From Alphaproteobacteria bacterium (GTDB lineage: Bacteria; Pseudomonadota; Alphaproteobacteria; Rs-D84), in assembly GCA_009784815.1 (NCBI GenBank), contig WQXN01000003.1, positions 1-63,854 of the forward strand: DNA of 63,854 nt. The letters are read 5' to 3'. Positions 8,128 to 16,345 of this stretch are shown here, one piece after another; position 1 is the first letter of the stretch, and every line of letters starts with the position of its first letter. The notes under the pieces were generated by a model that had not been told where the DNA came from, did no database searches, and was given only the letters and a program-made list of their open reading frames with translations. The translations under genes were made by a program, and so were the position numbers.

Positions 8128-8214
8128 TGGTGGGAGTGGCTGGATTCGAACCAGCTCAGGCATAAGCCAACAGATTTACAGTCTGCCCCGGCTCTCCAAC
8201 TCCGGCGCACGCCC
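8128..8214 (-). tRNA. tRNA-Tyr (GTA)
   Basis: An 87-base class II tRNA with encoded CCA. The anticodon stem GCAGA/TCTGT encloses CTGTAAA, so the anticodon is GTA. A long variable arm and the T-arm GCTGG-TTCGAAT-CCAGC are clear. As read, the acceptor (GGGCGTG with CACTCCC) has one C-U mismatch at the fourth pair. It lies head to head with RNase P RNA. Confidence 0.9.
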
Positions 8215-8263
8215 AACGGTCGGTATTTTAGTTGATTTTTCGCAAAAGTCAATATATTATTGG

Positions 8264-8558
8264 AAAATCAGACTGGTAGGTCATAGCGAGGCGGGTAACC
8301 GCCGCGAGGAAAGTCCGGACTGCAAGGAACAGAATAGCGGCTAACGGCCGCCGGGGGCGACCCCAGGACAAGTGCCACAGAGACGAGCCTATTAAGTTAG
8401 GGTGAAACGCGGTAAACTCTATTCGCAGCAATCTCAAATAGGACGGTGTCGTGCGTTCCTCACAAACCGTCGGGTAGAGAGCTTGACCCTGGCAGCAATG
8501 CCAAAGGCAGACGAATTATGACCCAAGACAGAATCCGGCTTACCGCCAGTCTGATTTT
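8264..8558 (+). ncRNA. rnpB: RNase P RNA, bacterial class A
   Basis: The catalytic RNA that trims the 5' leader of tRNA precursors. The ends pair (AATCAGACTGG with CCAGTCTGATT). The universally conserved GAGGAAAGTCCGGACT and ACAGAATCCGGCTTA elements are present, together with the GGGTGAAACG-type region. The length of about 295 bases is on the short side for class A, consistent with reduced peripheral helices in alphaproteobacteria. Confidence 0.95.
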
Positions 8559-8601
8559 TCCTATCTATAAAACCCTTCGTTGACGAGGGGCGGCGTTGTG
8601 G

Positions 8602-8607
8602 TATAAT
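8602..8607 (+). promoter_or_regulatory. -10 box of the M48 protease gene
   Basis: TATAAT ends seven bases before the ATG at 8615, and no Shine-Dalgarno is present, so the transcript is probably leaderless. Confidence 0.55.
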
Positions 8608-8614
8608 TGCGCTG

Positions 8615-9931
8615 ATGAAGAAAATAATTCTGGCTTTGGTGGTGGCGTGCTTGTCAGGCGCAGCGAATGCGGCGCAGTCGTTGCGCATAATTCGCGACAC
8701 TGAAATCGAAGTCGTAATGCAAAAGCTTGTCGAACCAATAGCGCGGGCCGCAAAGATTCCTGACGGCCGCCTGCGCGTTCACATAGTTCACGGCAACGAT
8801 CTTAACGCTTTCGTATCCAGCGGCGAGGATATTTACATTTACGCCGGAACAATAATGAAAATCGAAAATCCAAACGCCGTTCAAGCCATAGTCGCTCACG
8901 AGCTTGGTCACATAATCGGCGGCCACTATGTCAACCGAATGGCTAGAATAGAAAAAGAAATGATCGGCGCGATCATAATGCAAAGCCTTGGAGTGGCTTT
9001 GATCGCTGCAAACCCCGAGATGGGAACCGGGGTTATGATGGGCGCTCATGGAATCACACGCGCAAACCTTATGTCGTTTTCGCGCGATGAAGAACGGCAG
9101 GCGGATACTTTGGGGCTTGGTTTGATGAAAAGCGCGCGACTTCCGCTTGGCGGATTCGTCGAAATGATGGAGCTGTTGCAAAGCCGGAGCATTCACATCG
9201 AAGGATCGATCAACACGTATGGAATAAGCCATCCAACCACCACGGAACGGTTGATGAACGCGCGCGAGTGGATCAGCAAGCACGGCGGCCACGGCGGAAA
9301 ACTTCCCGATGATCTAGTCGCCGAGTACGCCATGGTGCGCGCAAAGCTGGTCGGGTATTTGCAGTCTGAAAAAGTCGTCCAAGACATGTATCCGACGCAG
9401 ACGCTTCCTTCCAAATATGCCCATGCCATTTCGGCTTTGCGAGGAGATCGGCTGACCAAGGCGCTGCAGCTGACCAACGAATTGGTTGCAAGCGATCCGA
9501 AAAATCCGTATTTCCACGAGTTGGTCGGAGACATACAGGTCAGACGCGGAAAATATTCCGAAGCGGTGGCCGCATATCAGAAGGCTTTGGAACTTCTTGA
9601 TATAGAATCCGCCCAGATAAGCGCGGCAATAGCCATGGCTTTGATCGAACGAAAGGGCAAAGGCGACGCCGAGGAAGCGGTGCGTATAATCAAACGCGCG
9701 CTCATCTTGGGCAAAGCGGAAGCTGCCAAGACTCCGTTTTTATATTTCGTTTTGGCGCGCGCGTACGCCGCCAAGAAAAAGCATGGTTTGTCAGATTGGG
9801 CCATGGCCGAGTATAATTGGATTATAAATAAAAAGCCCGAAGCGAAAAAATTCGCCGAGCGAGCAAAGCGAAATTTGGACGGCAATTCACCAGAATATCA
9901 AAAGGTCCAAGACATACTCGCCAAGAAATGA
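8615..9931 (+). CDS. Periplasmic M48 metalloprotease with TPR domain (BepA-like)
   Basis: 438 residues. A signal peptide (MKKIILALVVACLSGAANA) is followed by an M48 domain with the zinc motif HELGH at about residue 95 and the third ligand in SRDEERQAD. A C-terminal half of tetratricopeptide-like repeats (LVGDIQVRRGKYSEAVAAYQ) follows. Proteins of this architecture degrade or assist misassembled outer-membrane proteins, so a role in envelope quality control alongside BamA is likely. The gene appears monocistronic and leaderless. Confidence 0.88.
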   Translation: MKKIILALVVACLSGAANAAQSLRIIRDTEIEVVMQKLVEPIARAAKIPDGRLRVHIVHGNDLNAFVSSGEDIYIYAGTIMKIENPNAVQAIVAHELGHIIGGHYVNRMARIEKEMIGAIIMQSLGVALIAANPEMGTGVMMGAHGITRANLMSFSRDEERQADTLGLGLMKSARLPLGGFVEMMELLQSRSIHIEGSINTYGISHPTTTERLMNAREWISKHGGHGGKLPDDLVAEYAMVRAKLVGYLQSEKVVQDMYPTQTLPSKYAHAISALRGDRLTKALQLTNELVASDPKNPYFHELVGDIQVRRGKYSEAVAAYQKALELLDIESAQISAAIAMALIERKGKGDAEEAVRIIKRALILGKAEAAKTPFLYFVLARAYAAKKKHGLSDWAMAEYNWIINKKPEAKKFAERAKRNLDGNSPEYQKVQDILAKK

Positions 9932-10057
9932 AATTATTAAAAAAGAGATTTTATGAAAATCTGCAACCAGTATATTTTGATTTCTGTGTCGTGAATATGT
10001 AGCGTGCCACGTCGCCCCATAATACATAAAAAGCCCCACTTTTTCCAACTATTTATG

Positions 10058-10723
10058 CTATATCAGTTTAATCGGTTCTATTTTTATGTCATCAAAATTG
10101 CCACGAGTGTTTGGGACATCTTTTATATATTCCGGCTTGCCCATCATGTCTTCCAATATCAGTCGTTGCGATCTGTAATGCCCCTCGCCAAATGCCGCGA
10201 GTACAACATCGTATTTGTTCAATGCCGCCGCGATATTATTTACCATATATGGGTCGCGCCCGTGCAGATTTATTAAGTGCGAGAAGAAATTGTATTCGCC
10301 TTTCTTGACGCTTGGGCCGCCGCAAGACAAAGATTTTCGCAAATCTTCTTCGGTGAATTCACGGTCGGGGCGATGCTCTCTTAAAACAGCCAACGTTTCC
10401 TCATCAGATAAATCTGCAAAGACAACAGGCAACCCACGTTTAGCGGCAACGGCGGCAACATACGCCAAATTATTGCCATGAATTTCGCGAGGCAATAAAT
10501 CACGTCCAGAATTGCGATATTCCACCACAGCAATTTGCGGTTTGGCTGGCGATTTGTCCGAGAAACAAAAATCAGTCATATCATACGATTTATTCGCGCC
10601 GTGGTCTTCTGCGATATAAATAAGAGTTTTTCCGTCTTTTTTGAATACGGCTATATACGGATACCGTCCGACATTTTCAGACTCTTCCCATGTTTTGTAT
10701 AAATCATGATTAGGCACAAACAT
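10058..10723 (-). CDS. Unknown protein with TraB/TIKI-like motifs
   Basis: 221 residues, not confidently assigned. YIAEDHGANKS near the N-terminus and AAFGEGHYRSQRL near the C-terminus look like the paired Glu/His motifs (ExxH and GxxH) of the TIKI/TraB/EreA/ChaN superfamily, a metal-dependent hydrolase fold. No signal peptide or membrane segment is visible. A good ribosome-binding site (AAAAGGA) precedes the ATG. The surroundings are AT-richer than the neighbouring genes, which may indicate acquisition. Confidence 0.55.
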   Translation of the reverse strand: MFVPNHDLYKTWEESENVGRYPYIAVFKKDGKTLIYIAEDHGANKSYDMTDFCFSDKSPAKPQIAVVEYRNSGRDLLPREIHGNNLAYVAAVAAKRGLPVVFADLSDEETLAVLREHRPDREFTEEDLRKSLSCGGPSVKKGEYNFFSHLINLHGRDPYMVNNIAAALNKYDVVLAAFGEGHYRSQRLILEDMMGKPEYIKDVPNTRGNFDDIKIEPIKLI

Positions 10724-10934
10724 TTGATATCCTTTTATTTTTTATCGTTAACTACGAACATTATATCATACAACAGCAGACATATTTGTATTATTTAAGT
10801 GCCATCGCCGCTTGGTTGCAGAATATCTTGCACGACATTTCCCAAGTATTGAAATCATACACCTTTAATTGTTCCTACCATAACAACCCATCTCGCCCCT
10901 TGTCGCCCCATATTGCCCCGAAATCGATGGAAAT

Positions 10935-10960
10935 AAAAACTCCCCTTTCGGGGAGTTGCA
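10935..10960 (-). terminator. Terminator of the membrane protein gene
   Basis: On the - strand, AACTCCCC-GAAA-GGGGAGTT is followed by TTTAT, just beyond the stop codon at 10962. Confidence 0.8.
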
Positions 10961-10961
10961 A

Positions 10962-11627
10962 TTACTCTCGGCTCCCGCTTAACATATAAGTCAGTTCTTT
11001 ATACAAACTAAGCACCGCAACCAGCGCCACGAACAACCCGGCTGTGATGTACAAAGTAGCGATCAGCAGGTTCATCATGGAAATCCCGACAAGCAGAGTA
11101 TTCGGTATTATCTTAAAAATGAACACACATCCAAGCAATCCGAATACTGCGCCTACTATCATGCTGCTTATCAAAGATTGCTTAACTACTCTCGGCATCT
11201 TTGGGCGTGCGGCGGCTGGCAGTCTCCAATTTACGAACATATAATGCATGGATATTACCAAAAACATCATAGGTATGAACGCAACCATGAATATCCTCGG
11301 AATTGTTGATATGCCGCCTACGATCCAGAAATACAACTTGTCGCCGATAGCCGGATAGAATTCCGCCTTTCCCGCGACCCAAGCCATGGGATACAACACC
11401 GCGACTACGACCGCGAATACGATCGACAAAGCGGCCCATATCCTAAGGAACCTGCGTCCTCCGACATACATGCCTATATTAACGAATTCGTTGCCGATAG
11501 TGGCCAAGGATTTTTCCGTCTTGTTGATTACGACCATCTTTGCGACCTTTGGCCTTGCTGCGGCAACCGGCCTTGACTTCAGCCCTATCTCTTTTGCTAT
11601 TGAATGTCTTTTTTCTTTTAATTTCAT
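10962..11627 (-). CDS. Multi-pass membrane protein of unknown function
   Basis: 221 residues from the ATG at 11627, chosen because GGAAAGGAGAGG lies just upstream; a longer open frame to 11831 lacks a start signal. A basic cytoplasmic N-terminus (MKLKEKRHSIAKEIGLKSRP) precedes four to five hydrophobic segments, for example LRIWAALSIVFAVVVAVLYP and MIVGAVFGLLGCVFIF. No family was recognised. It reads away from the capsid gene. Confidence 0.65.
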   Translation of the reverse strand: MKLKEKRHSIAKEIGLKSRPVAAARPKVAKMVVINKTEKSLATIGNEFVNIGMYVGGRRFLRIWAALSIVFAVVVAVLYPMAWVAGKAEFYPAIGDKLYFWIVGGISTIPRIFMVAFIPMMFLVISMHYMFVNWRLPAAARPKMPRVVKQSLISSMIVGAVFGLLGCVFIFKIIPNTLLVGISMMNLLIATLYITAGLFVALVAVLSLYKELTYMLSGSRE

Positions 11628-11706
11628 AACCCTCTCCTTTCCTCTTAATCCCAAGCCTACCGCATTCTTCGAACGAAAGTCAAGAAGGAAAAAAGTCTTC
11701 TGCTGA

Positions 11707-11796
11707 ACTATTCGCTTCGCGCAAAGCGAATAGTTTAACACAACACCGGACAATCGATCGCGCCGTAGTTCGCAAGAACCAAGGCGGATGACCCGA
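11707..11796. repeat. Small hairpin and interspersed repeat upstream of the capsid gene
   Basis: A perfect hairpin, CTATTCGCTT-CGCGC-AAAGCGAATAG, is followed by a REP-like unit: ACCGG, then CGCCGTAGTTCGCAAGAAC, AAGGCGGATGACCCG. The same unit recurs at 56007-56064 and 59996-60056. No promoter is obvious before the capsid gene. Confidence 0.6.
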
Positions 11797-11873
11797 CTAC
11801 CAACCCGTAACTGCCGGCGCTTTACGCACAACCAGCACTACGCAAAATCAACCCTCAAAAAAAAGGAAACAAT

Positions 11874-12692
11874 ATGTCTATTCACATAGAAAAAGCATTT
11901 GTTAAACAATTCGAAGCGGACGTGCACCTGGCCTACCAGCAAATGGGCACCAAGCTTCGCTCGACCATTCGCAGCAAAAGCGGCGTGATCGGAAGCTCGA
12001 CCACATTCCAGCGCGTCGGCAAAGGCTTGGCCAACACCAAGTCCCGCCACGGTCTGGTGCCGGTTATGAACTTAAACCACGAACCGATCGAATGTCCCCT
12101 AAGCGATTACTACGCGGGCGACTGGGTCGACGCTTTGGATGAACTGAAAACGAACATCGACGAGCGACGCGTGGTGGCATCAGCCGGAGCCTACGCATTG
12201 GGCAGAAAAACGGACGAGCTTATCATAAGCGCGCTTAACACGGCGAACCAGGAAATCGGCGACTACGACTCGGGCCTGACCAAGGAATTGGTCCTGGAAG
12301 CGATCGGCGTTTTGAATAAAAAAGACGTTCCGGACGACGGCCGCCGTTTCGCGGTAGTCGGAGTAAAACAGTGGAACGACCTTCTGTCGATGGAAGAATT
12401 CACTTCCGCGGAATACGTCGGCGACAACCTGCCGTTCGTATCCGGCACCGAAACCAAGAAATGGATGGGCGTGATCTGGGTGCTTCATAACAGCCTCCCG
12501 GGTTCAAGCGATGAAACCGACTGCTTCATCTATCACTCGTCGGCGATCGGCCATGCCTGCGGTCAGGACGTCAAGTCCGACATCAGCTGGCACGGCGAGC
12601 GTGCAGCGCACTTCATATCGAACAGCATGAGCCAAGGCGCGTGCCTGATCGACGCAGAAGGCATCGTCCGCGTCAAATGCGGCGAAGAATAA
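11874..12692 (+). CDS. Phage major capsid protein
   Basis: 272 residues. The N-terminal FVKQFEADVHLAYQQMGTKL, the GDWVDALDELKTNIDERRVV segment and a long central helix-rich part fit the capsid proteins of short-tailed phages (HK97-like fold by inference). The C-terminal half (HFISNSMSQGACLIDAEGIV) is typical of the last beta strands. AAAGGAAA lies upstream. The gene is complete and starts the second phage block, which continues without interruption to 15508. Confidence 0.8.
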   Translation: MSIHIEKAFVKQFEADVHLAYQQMGTKLRSTIRSKSGVIGSSTTFQRVGKGLANTKSRHGLVPVMNLNHEPIECPLSDYYAGDWVDALDELKTNIDERRVVASAGAYALGRKTDELIISALNTANQEIGDYDSGLTKELVLEAIGVLNKKDVPDDGRRFAVVGVKQWNDLLSMEEFTSAEYVGDNLPFVSGTETKKWMGVIWVLHNSLPGSSDETDCFIYHSSAIGHACGQDVKSDISWHGERAAHFISNSMSQGACLIDAEGIVRVKCGEE

Positions 12693-12711
12693 TCAACCAA
12701 AGGAGTAAATT

Positions 12712-12945
12712 ATGGCATATCAGAACAAAAACATGTCTGTGATCGCGTACGCGAACGGCTTTACGCTTTGGCATTACGCCGCTAACGACCCGATAGCTAC
12801 GGTCAACGGCAACGGGTACTTCATACCCGCGATCTCGATGATCAAAGCCGGCGACATGCTGTTGGTGTCCGATTCCAACGGAGGAGGAAGCCTAAGAACT
12901 TTCCGTTTCTCAGGCGGAGTTCCGACAACCACAGCCCTCGTCTAA
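12712..12945 (+). CDS. Small phage head-associated protein
   Basis: 77 residues with a strong AAAGGAG. The motif ANGFTLWHYAANDPIATVN followed by GYF is a recurring small protein found directly after the capsid gene in short-tailed phages of proteobacteria. It could be a head decoration or stabilisation protein; this role is inferred from position. A terminator-like hairpin follows it. Confidence 0.65.
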   Translation: MAYQNKNMSVIAYANGFTLWHYAANDPIATVNGNGYFIPAISMIKAGDMLLVSDSNGGGSLRTFRFSGGVPTTTALV

Positions 12946-12951
12946 CATAAA

Positions 12952-12988
12952 AGCCCAGATCCCTCGGCCTGCCCGGGGTATCTGGGCC
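12952..12988 (+). terminator. Hairpin between the head and tail genes
   Basis: GCCCAGATACC-type arms: GCCCAGATCCC pairs with GGGGTATCTGGGC, followed by TAATTAAAAAAA. It could attenuate rather than end transcription, since the genes continue in the same direction. Confidence 0.6.
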
Positions 12989-13010
12989 TAATTAAAAAAA
13001 GGACCCCTCC

Positions 13011-13385
13011 ATGCCAAACAAACTCGAAATCATCAATACCGCGTTGCTCAAAATCGGCGAAAACCCGATCGAATCTCTGACCGATCAATCGGCAAGCGCG
13101 ATCCTCGCCGACAAACTGTTCGAACCTGTGACTCGCAGCCTGCAGGACTCGTATAAATGGGAATTTATCGCGACGAAAGTCGAAGACTATCCCGACTATT
13201 TCTGCGGCGCGCTTGTCCTGAAACTTGCGGAAGAATTCTGCATACCGCTAACCGACAACCAAGCGCTTATGCGAACCCTGCGCGATCTATTTAAGGACGA
13301 ACTGAAACAAGCCAAACTCACCGATCTCCGCATATCTGGCCGCGCTCCGGTGAAAAATTTTTCTCTTATAAACGAGAGGTACTGA
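13011..13385 (+). CDS. Tail tubular protein A-like (adaptor)
   Basis: 124 residues. KLEIINTALLKIGENPIESL near the start, the SRSLQDSYKWEFIAT motif and the C-terminal half match gp11-type adaptors, which connect the portal to the tail nozzle. It is shorter than T7 gp11 (196 residues), as is common in related small phages. The stop is one base before the ATG of the next gene, so the two are coupled. Confidence 0.7.
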   Translation: MPNKLEIINTALLKIGENPIESLTDQSASAILADKLFEPVTRSLQDSYKWEFIATKVEDYPDYFCGALVLKLAEEFCIPLTDNQALMRTLRDLFKDELKQAKLTDLRISGRAPVKNFSLINERY

Positions 13386-13386
13386 A

Positions 13387-15117
13387 ATGAACGCCGGAAA
13401 ATTTACGCAAACCAATTCCAGCTTTTCGTTAGGCGTGGTGTCGCAGGACTTCTCAGGCCGCGGAGACCTTAAAACAGCGGCTCACGGCCTGTCGAAACTG
13501 GAAAACATGGACATAATATCGTCCGGCGGAATCAGCAGGCGCGCGGGCACAAGAGTCCTCGCCGCAAACCTGCCGGATGACGCAAAGATAATCCCTATGC
13601 GCCTTCGGTCCGGCGACGAATACATCATAGCCTTCGGCGACCGCACTATGCGCGTGTACAAGGACGGGGTCCAGCAAACCTCAAGAACTTCGCCCTGGTC
13701 GTCCGCCCAGCTCCCGAATATTCAAACGGCCCAGCTGGGAGACATGATGATTTTAACCCATCCCGACACCCACCCCCATCGTCTGCTTCTGAATATGGTG
13801 TGGCTTTTCGGTCCGCTAAGTTTTGCGATCGTGGACAACTGGTACCGCGAGCCTTACTTCAAATTCGAAAACTCGAACTATCCGTTCACGTTGCAAAACA
13901 TAACTGTGCCGGGCGCGACAAGACAAGCGCTGCTAACCGCGACCCACGATAACTGGACGCCGGAATCCGTGGGTTCCCGTATGCGCTTCGGCAACATCGA
14001 GTGGTGGATTTCGGAATACGTCAGCCCGACCCAAGTAAAAGTCTTTTCGAACAGCGCGTCTCCGGCTATGCCGACGGGAACGGTTACGGACTGGTCCGAA
14101 AGCGTGTTCAGCGACCGCCGCGGCTGGCCCAAAAGCATCGCCCTTCACCAGAACCGGCTTGTCTTCGGCGGAACAAAATCATTTCCGAACTTCGTATGGA
14201 TGTCCCGCACGGGGGACCACATGAACTTTGACGCGGGAACCGGTCTTGATAACCAAGCGGTGATCCTGTCCCTGCTTGCCGGCCGTCCTCAAAGCATCAC
14301 ATCTATCCAAAGCGGCGAGAATCTGGAAGTGCTGACCGACATGGGCGAATGGAGCATCAAAGGCGCGCCAATCACGCCAAGCGAAGCCCTGATCAGACAG
14401 CACACGGACATAGGATCAAGCATGGATATTCACGTACCTCCAAGCCGCGTCGACGGCGCGACGATATTCATCGGAAGAACCGGAAACGAACTGCGCGAAC
14501 TAAGGCTGGACAACCTAAGCGACTCGTACAGCGCGACGGATCTGTCGACCTTATCGCGCGACATCATGGGTACGGCGACGGGCATGACCTACCACCAGGA
14601 AACGAAAAGACTGCTGATAGTGATGCAAGACGGAACTATGGCCGTGCTGAAAAAAGACGACAACCTGGAAATACTTGGCTGGTCGACATACAAAACCGAC
14701 GGAGAATTCAAAAGCGTCGCGGTATCCAAGGGCCAAGTCCTTGCGGCCGTGAAACGCGGATCGGAAACTTTTATGGAAATCTTTGATGAAAATAAGATGA
14801 CGGACGGCGGCGCGAACTTTGCGTTCGAACATAAGGCGTCCGCAATGCCTATATTCGCGGACAGCGCCAAGGCCCGACTTGCGAAAGTAACGAAATGGAA
14901 AGCGCGGCTGAAAGACGCCGGCGCCCTGTCGGTGAAAATCAACGGCAACGCGGCTGAAGTGATACCGCTTCCCGAAACGCCATTCACGGGCGACGTTTCG
15001 GTGAACTCGCTTGGCACTACGCCGAACGGCCAATCTCCGCTGTGGGAAATCATAGGCAGCGAACCGCAACCTCTAACAGTGCTTTCGATCACGATCGAAG
15101 GCCGCCTCTCAACCTAA
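13387..15117 (+). CDS. Tail tubular protein B-like (nozzle)
   Basis: 576 residues. FTQTNSSFSLGVVSQDFSGR and GLSKLENMDIISSGGISRR at the N-terminus, then WPKSIALHQNRLVFGGT and VWMSRTGDHMNFD, are hallmarks of the tail nozzle proteins of short-tailed phages. It should form the end of the tail tube. The gene is full length with no frameshift and is directly coupled to the adaptor gene. Confidence 0.78.
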   Translation: MNAGKFTQTNSSFSLGVVSQDFSGRGDLKTAAHGLSKLENMDIISSGGISRRAGTRVLAANLPDDAKIIPMRLRSGDEYIIAFGDRTMRVYKDGVQQTSRTSPWSSAQLPNIQTAQLGDMMILTHPDTHPHRLLLNMVWLFGPLSFAIVDNWYREPYFKFENSNYPFTLQNITVPGATRQALLTATHDNWTPESVGSRMRFGNIEWWISEYVSPTQVKVFSNSASPAMPTGTVTDWSESVFSDRRGWPKSIALHQNRLVFGGTKSFPNFVWMSRTGDHMNFDAGTGLDNQAVILSLLAGRPQSITSIQSGENLEVLTDMGEWSIKGAPITPSEALIRQHTDIGSSMDIHVPPSRVDGATIFIGRTGNELRELRLDNLSDSYSATDLSTLSRDIMGTATGMTYHQETKRLLIVMQDGTMAVLKKDDNLEILGWSTYKTDGEFKSVAVSKGQVLAAVKRGSETFMEIFDENKMTDGGANFAFEHKASAMPIFADSAKARLAKVTKWKARLKDAGALSVKINGNAAEVIPLPETPFTGDVSVNSLGTTPNGQSPLWEIIGSEPQPLTVLSITIEGRLST

Positions 15118-15133
15118 TCCAAAAGGAAAAACC

Positions 15134-15508
15134 ATGTCCCAATACTCGAACGAAATCCAAGACATCATCGGTCTTAACAATAAAAAAGAAAATAAAAAAA
15201 TCCAATCCGAACGCGCGAAAGTCCTGGCTCAAATAGCCGAAGACAAGCGCACAAGATCGAACCTGGTGAAAAAAGCCCTGGCCGCGCAAAAGGCTAAATT
15301 CGGAGCCGGCGGCAGCGAAGGCAAATCCGACAGCGACCAAGCGGTGCTGAAACGTATCGAAGAGGAAACCGCAGAAGCCCTGGACGCCCAAATCGAGGCC
15401 AAGGAAGACAAGCTTTCGAAAATAAAGCGTCCGGCCCGCACCCGCGCCCCGCGCAACCTCTTAAAAAAACTTCTTAAACAATTTGAATCCGGTTTCTTAA
15501 ACGAATAA
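15134..15508 (+). CDS. Small charged coiled-coil phage protein
   Basis: 124 residues, strongly charged, with long helix-forming stretches (IQSERAKVLAQIAEDKRTRS, VLKRIEEETAEALDAQIEAK). No family recognised. Its place right after the nozzle gene, with an AAAAGGAAA ribosome-binding site, suggests an internal virion or ejection-related protein, but in related phages those are much larger. A terminator follows, ending this phage block. Confidence 0.5.
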   Translation: MSQYSNEIQDIIGLNNKKENKKIQSERAKVLAQIAEDKRTRSNLVKKALAAQKAKFGAGGSEGKSDSDQAVLKRIEEETAEALDAQIEAKEDKLSKIKRPARTRAPRNLLKKLLKQFESGFLNE

Positions 15509-15512
15509 TAAA

Positions 15513-15540
15513 TCACCCCGCACCCAGCGGGGTTTTTATA
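15513..15540. terminator. Terminator at the end of the tail block
   Basis: ACCCCGC-ACCCA-GCGGGGT is followed by TTTTATAA, between the phage gene and tRNA-Arg. Confidence 0.8.
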
Positions 15541-15544
15541 AACC

Positions 15545-15621
15545 TGGCGACCCGAGCAGGATTCGAACCTGCGACCTACTGATTAGAAATCAGTTGCTCT
15601 ATCCAGCTGAGCTACCGGGTC
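15545..15621 (-). tRNA. tRNA-Arg (TCT)
   Basis: 77 bases with encoded CCA. The anticodon loop (stem CTGAT/ATCAG) reads TTCTA, giving TCT. The acceptor GACCCGG pairs with TCGGGTC, with one G-T wobble. It lies on the - strand between the tail block and the terminase N-half, so it separates phage genes. Confidence 0.93.
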
Positions 15622-15691
15622 AACGCGGCCATTCTACAATAAATTTCCCAAAAATCAACGCATTTTTACAAACGCAACCGGATCAAAATAT

Positions 15692-16291
15692 ATGAAAAAT
15701 GAATCCTCGGCACTTGCCTTTATAGACGGCTGGAACAAGCTGCTTAATATGACGACTCCGCCGCACCACGCGGAAATGTCGCGGTTTTTCGTGCAAACGG
15801 TGTTTGGAAAAAATCCTCGCGGGCTGATGATGTGCTTCCGTCACTCGGGCAAATCGTCAGTAGTGGGAATTATGACGGCCTGGCTTCTGACGGCGCGCCC
15901 CGAAAGCAGAATCCTGATTTTATCGGCGGAACAAACACTATCGTCCCGCATGGTCTCGCACATAAAAAACATAATCGAAAATCACCCAAGCTGCAAAGGC
16001 ATGACTCCGGAAATAAAAAAAGAATGGGCCTCGCACCGCATCACTATCAACCGCCCGCTAAGCCACCGCGAGCCGTCAGTAATCTGCCAAGGAATACACG
16101 GCAACATAACGGGCATGCGCGCGGACCTGGTAATCTGCGACGACGTGGAAGTGCCCAACACCTCGAACACGGGCCAAAAGCGCGCCAAATTACGCGAACG
16201 CCTCCGCGAACTGGATTTTATACTTTCTCCAGGCGGAGCGATGCTCTACCTAGGCACGCCCCACGCCTCGGACACTATCTACCAAGTATAG
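15692..16291 (+). CDS. Large terminase, ATPase half only
   Basis: 199 residues. It carries the complete packaging-motor ATPase: a Walker A variant CFRHSGKSS (about residues 46-54), Walker B with ADLVICDDVE (about 143-152) and the coupling motif YLGTPHASDTIY. The reading frame then ends two codons later, exactly where the dnaB terminator begins. The nuclease half is found as a separate frame at 20898-21710 in the same direction. The stop arises at CTACCAAGTATAG, the same CCAAG-TATA junction seen in truncated palindromes. Either a split but working two-subunit terminase or a broken gene. Confidence 0.8.
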   Translation: MKNESSALAFIDGWNKLLNMTTPPHHAEMSRFFVQTVFGKNPRGLMMCFRHSGKSSVVGIMTAWLLTARPESRILILSAEQTLSSRMVSHIKNIIENHPSCKGMTPEIKKEWASHRITINRPLSHREPSVICQGIHGNITGMRADLVICDDVEVPNTSNTGQKRAKLRERLRELDFILSPGGAMLYLGTPHASDTIYQV

Positions 16292-16299
16292 CAATTAAC

Positions 16300-16344
16300 C
16301 CAAAAACCATTCGGTGTGTCGCGACACACCAAATGGTTTTTGTC
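16300..16344. terminator. Terminator of dnaB, empty form of the nested palindrome
   Basis: CAAAAACCATTCGGTGTGTCG pairs with CGACACACCAAATGGTTTTTG. The flanks are AATTAACC and TCCTTATT. The same outer arms recur at 18154-18329 and 34207-34387, where about 130 bases are inserted at the GTCGCGAC centre. This copy is therefore a natural empty site. Confidence 0.9.
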
Positions 16345-16345
16345 C

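Noticed and set aside
15545-15621. tRNA-Arg as the attachment site of an integrated prophage
   Set aside because: No duplicated tRNA 3' end or integrase is visible nearby, and phage genes lie on both sides of it.
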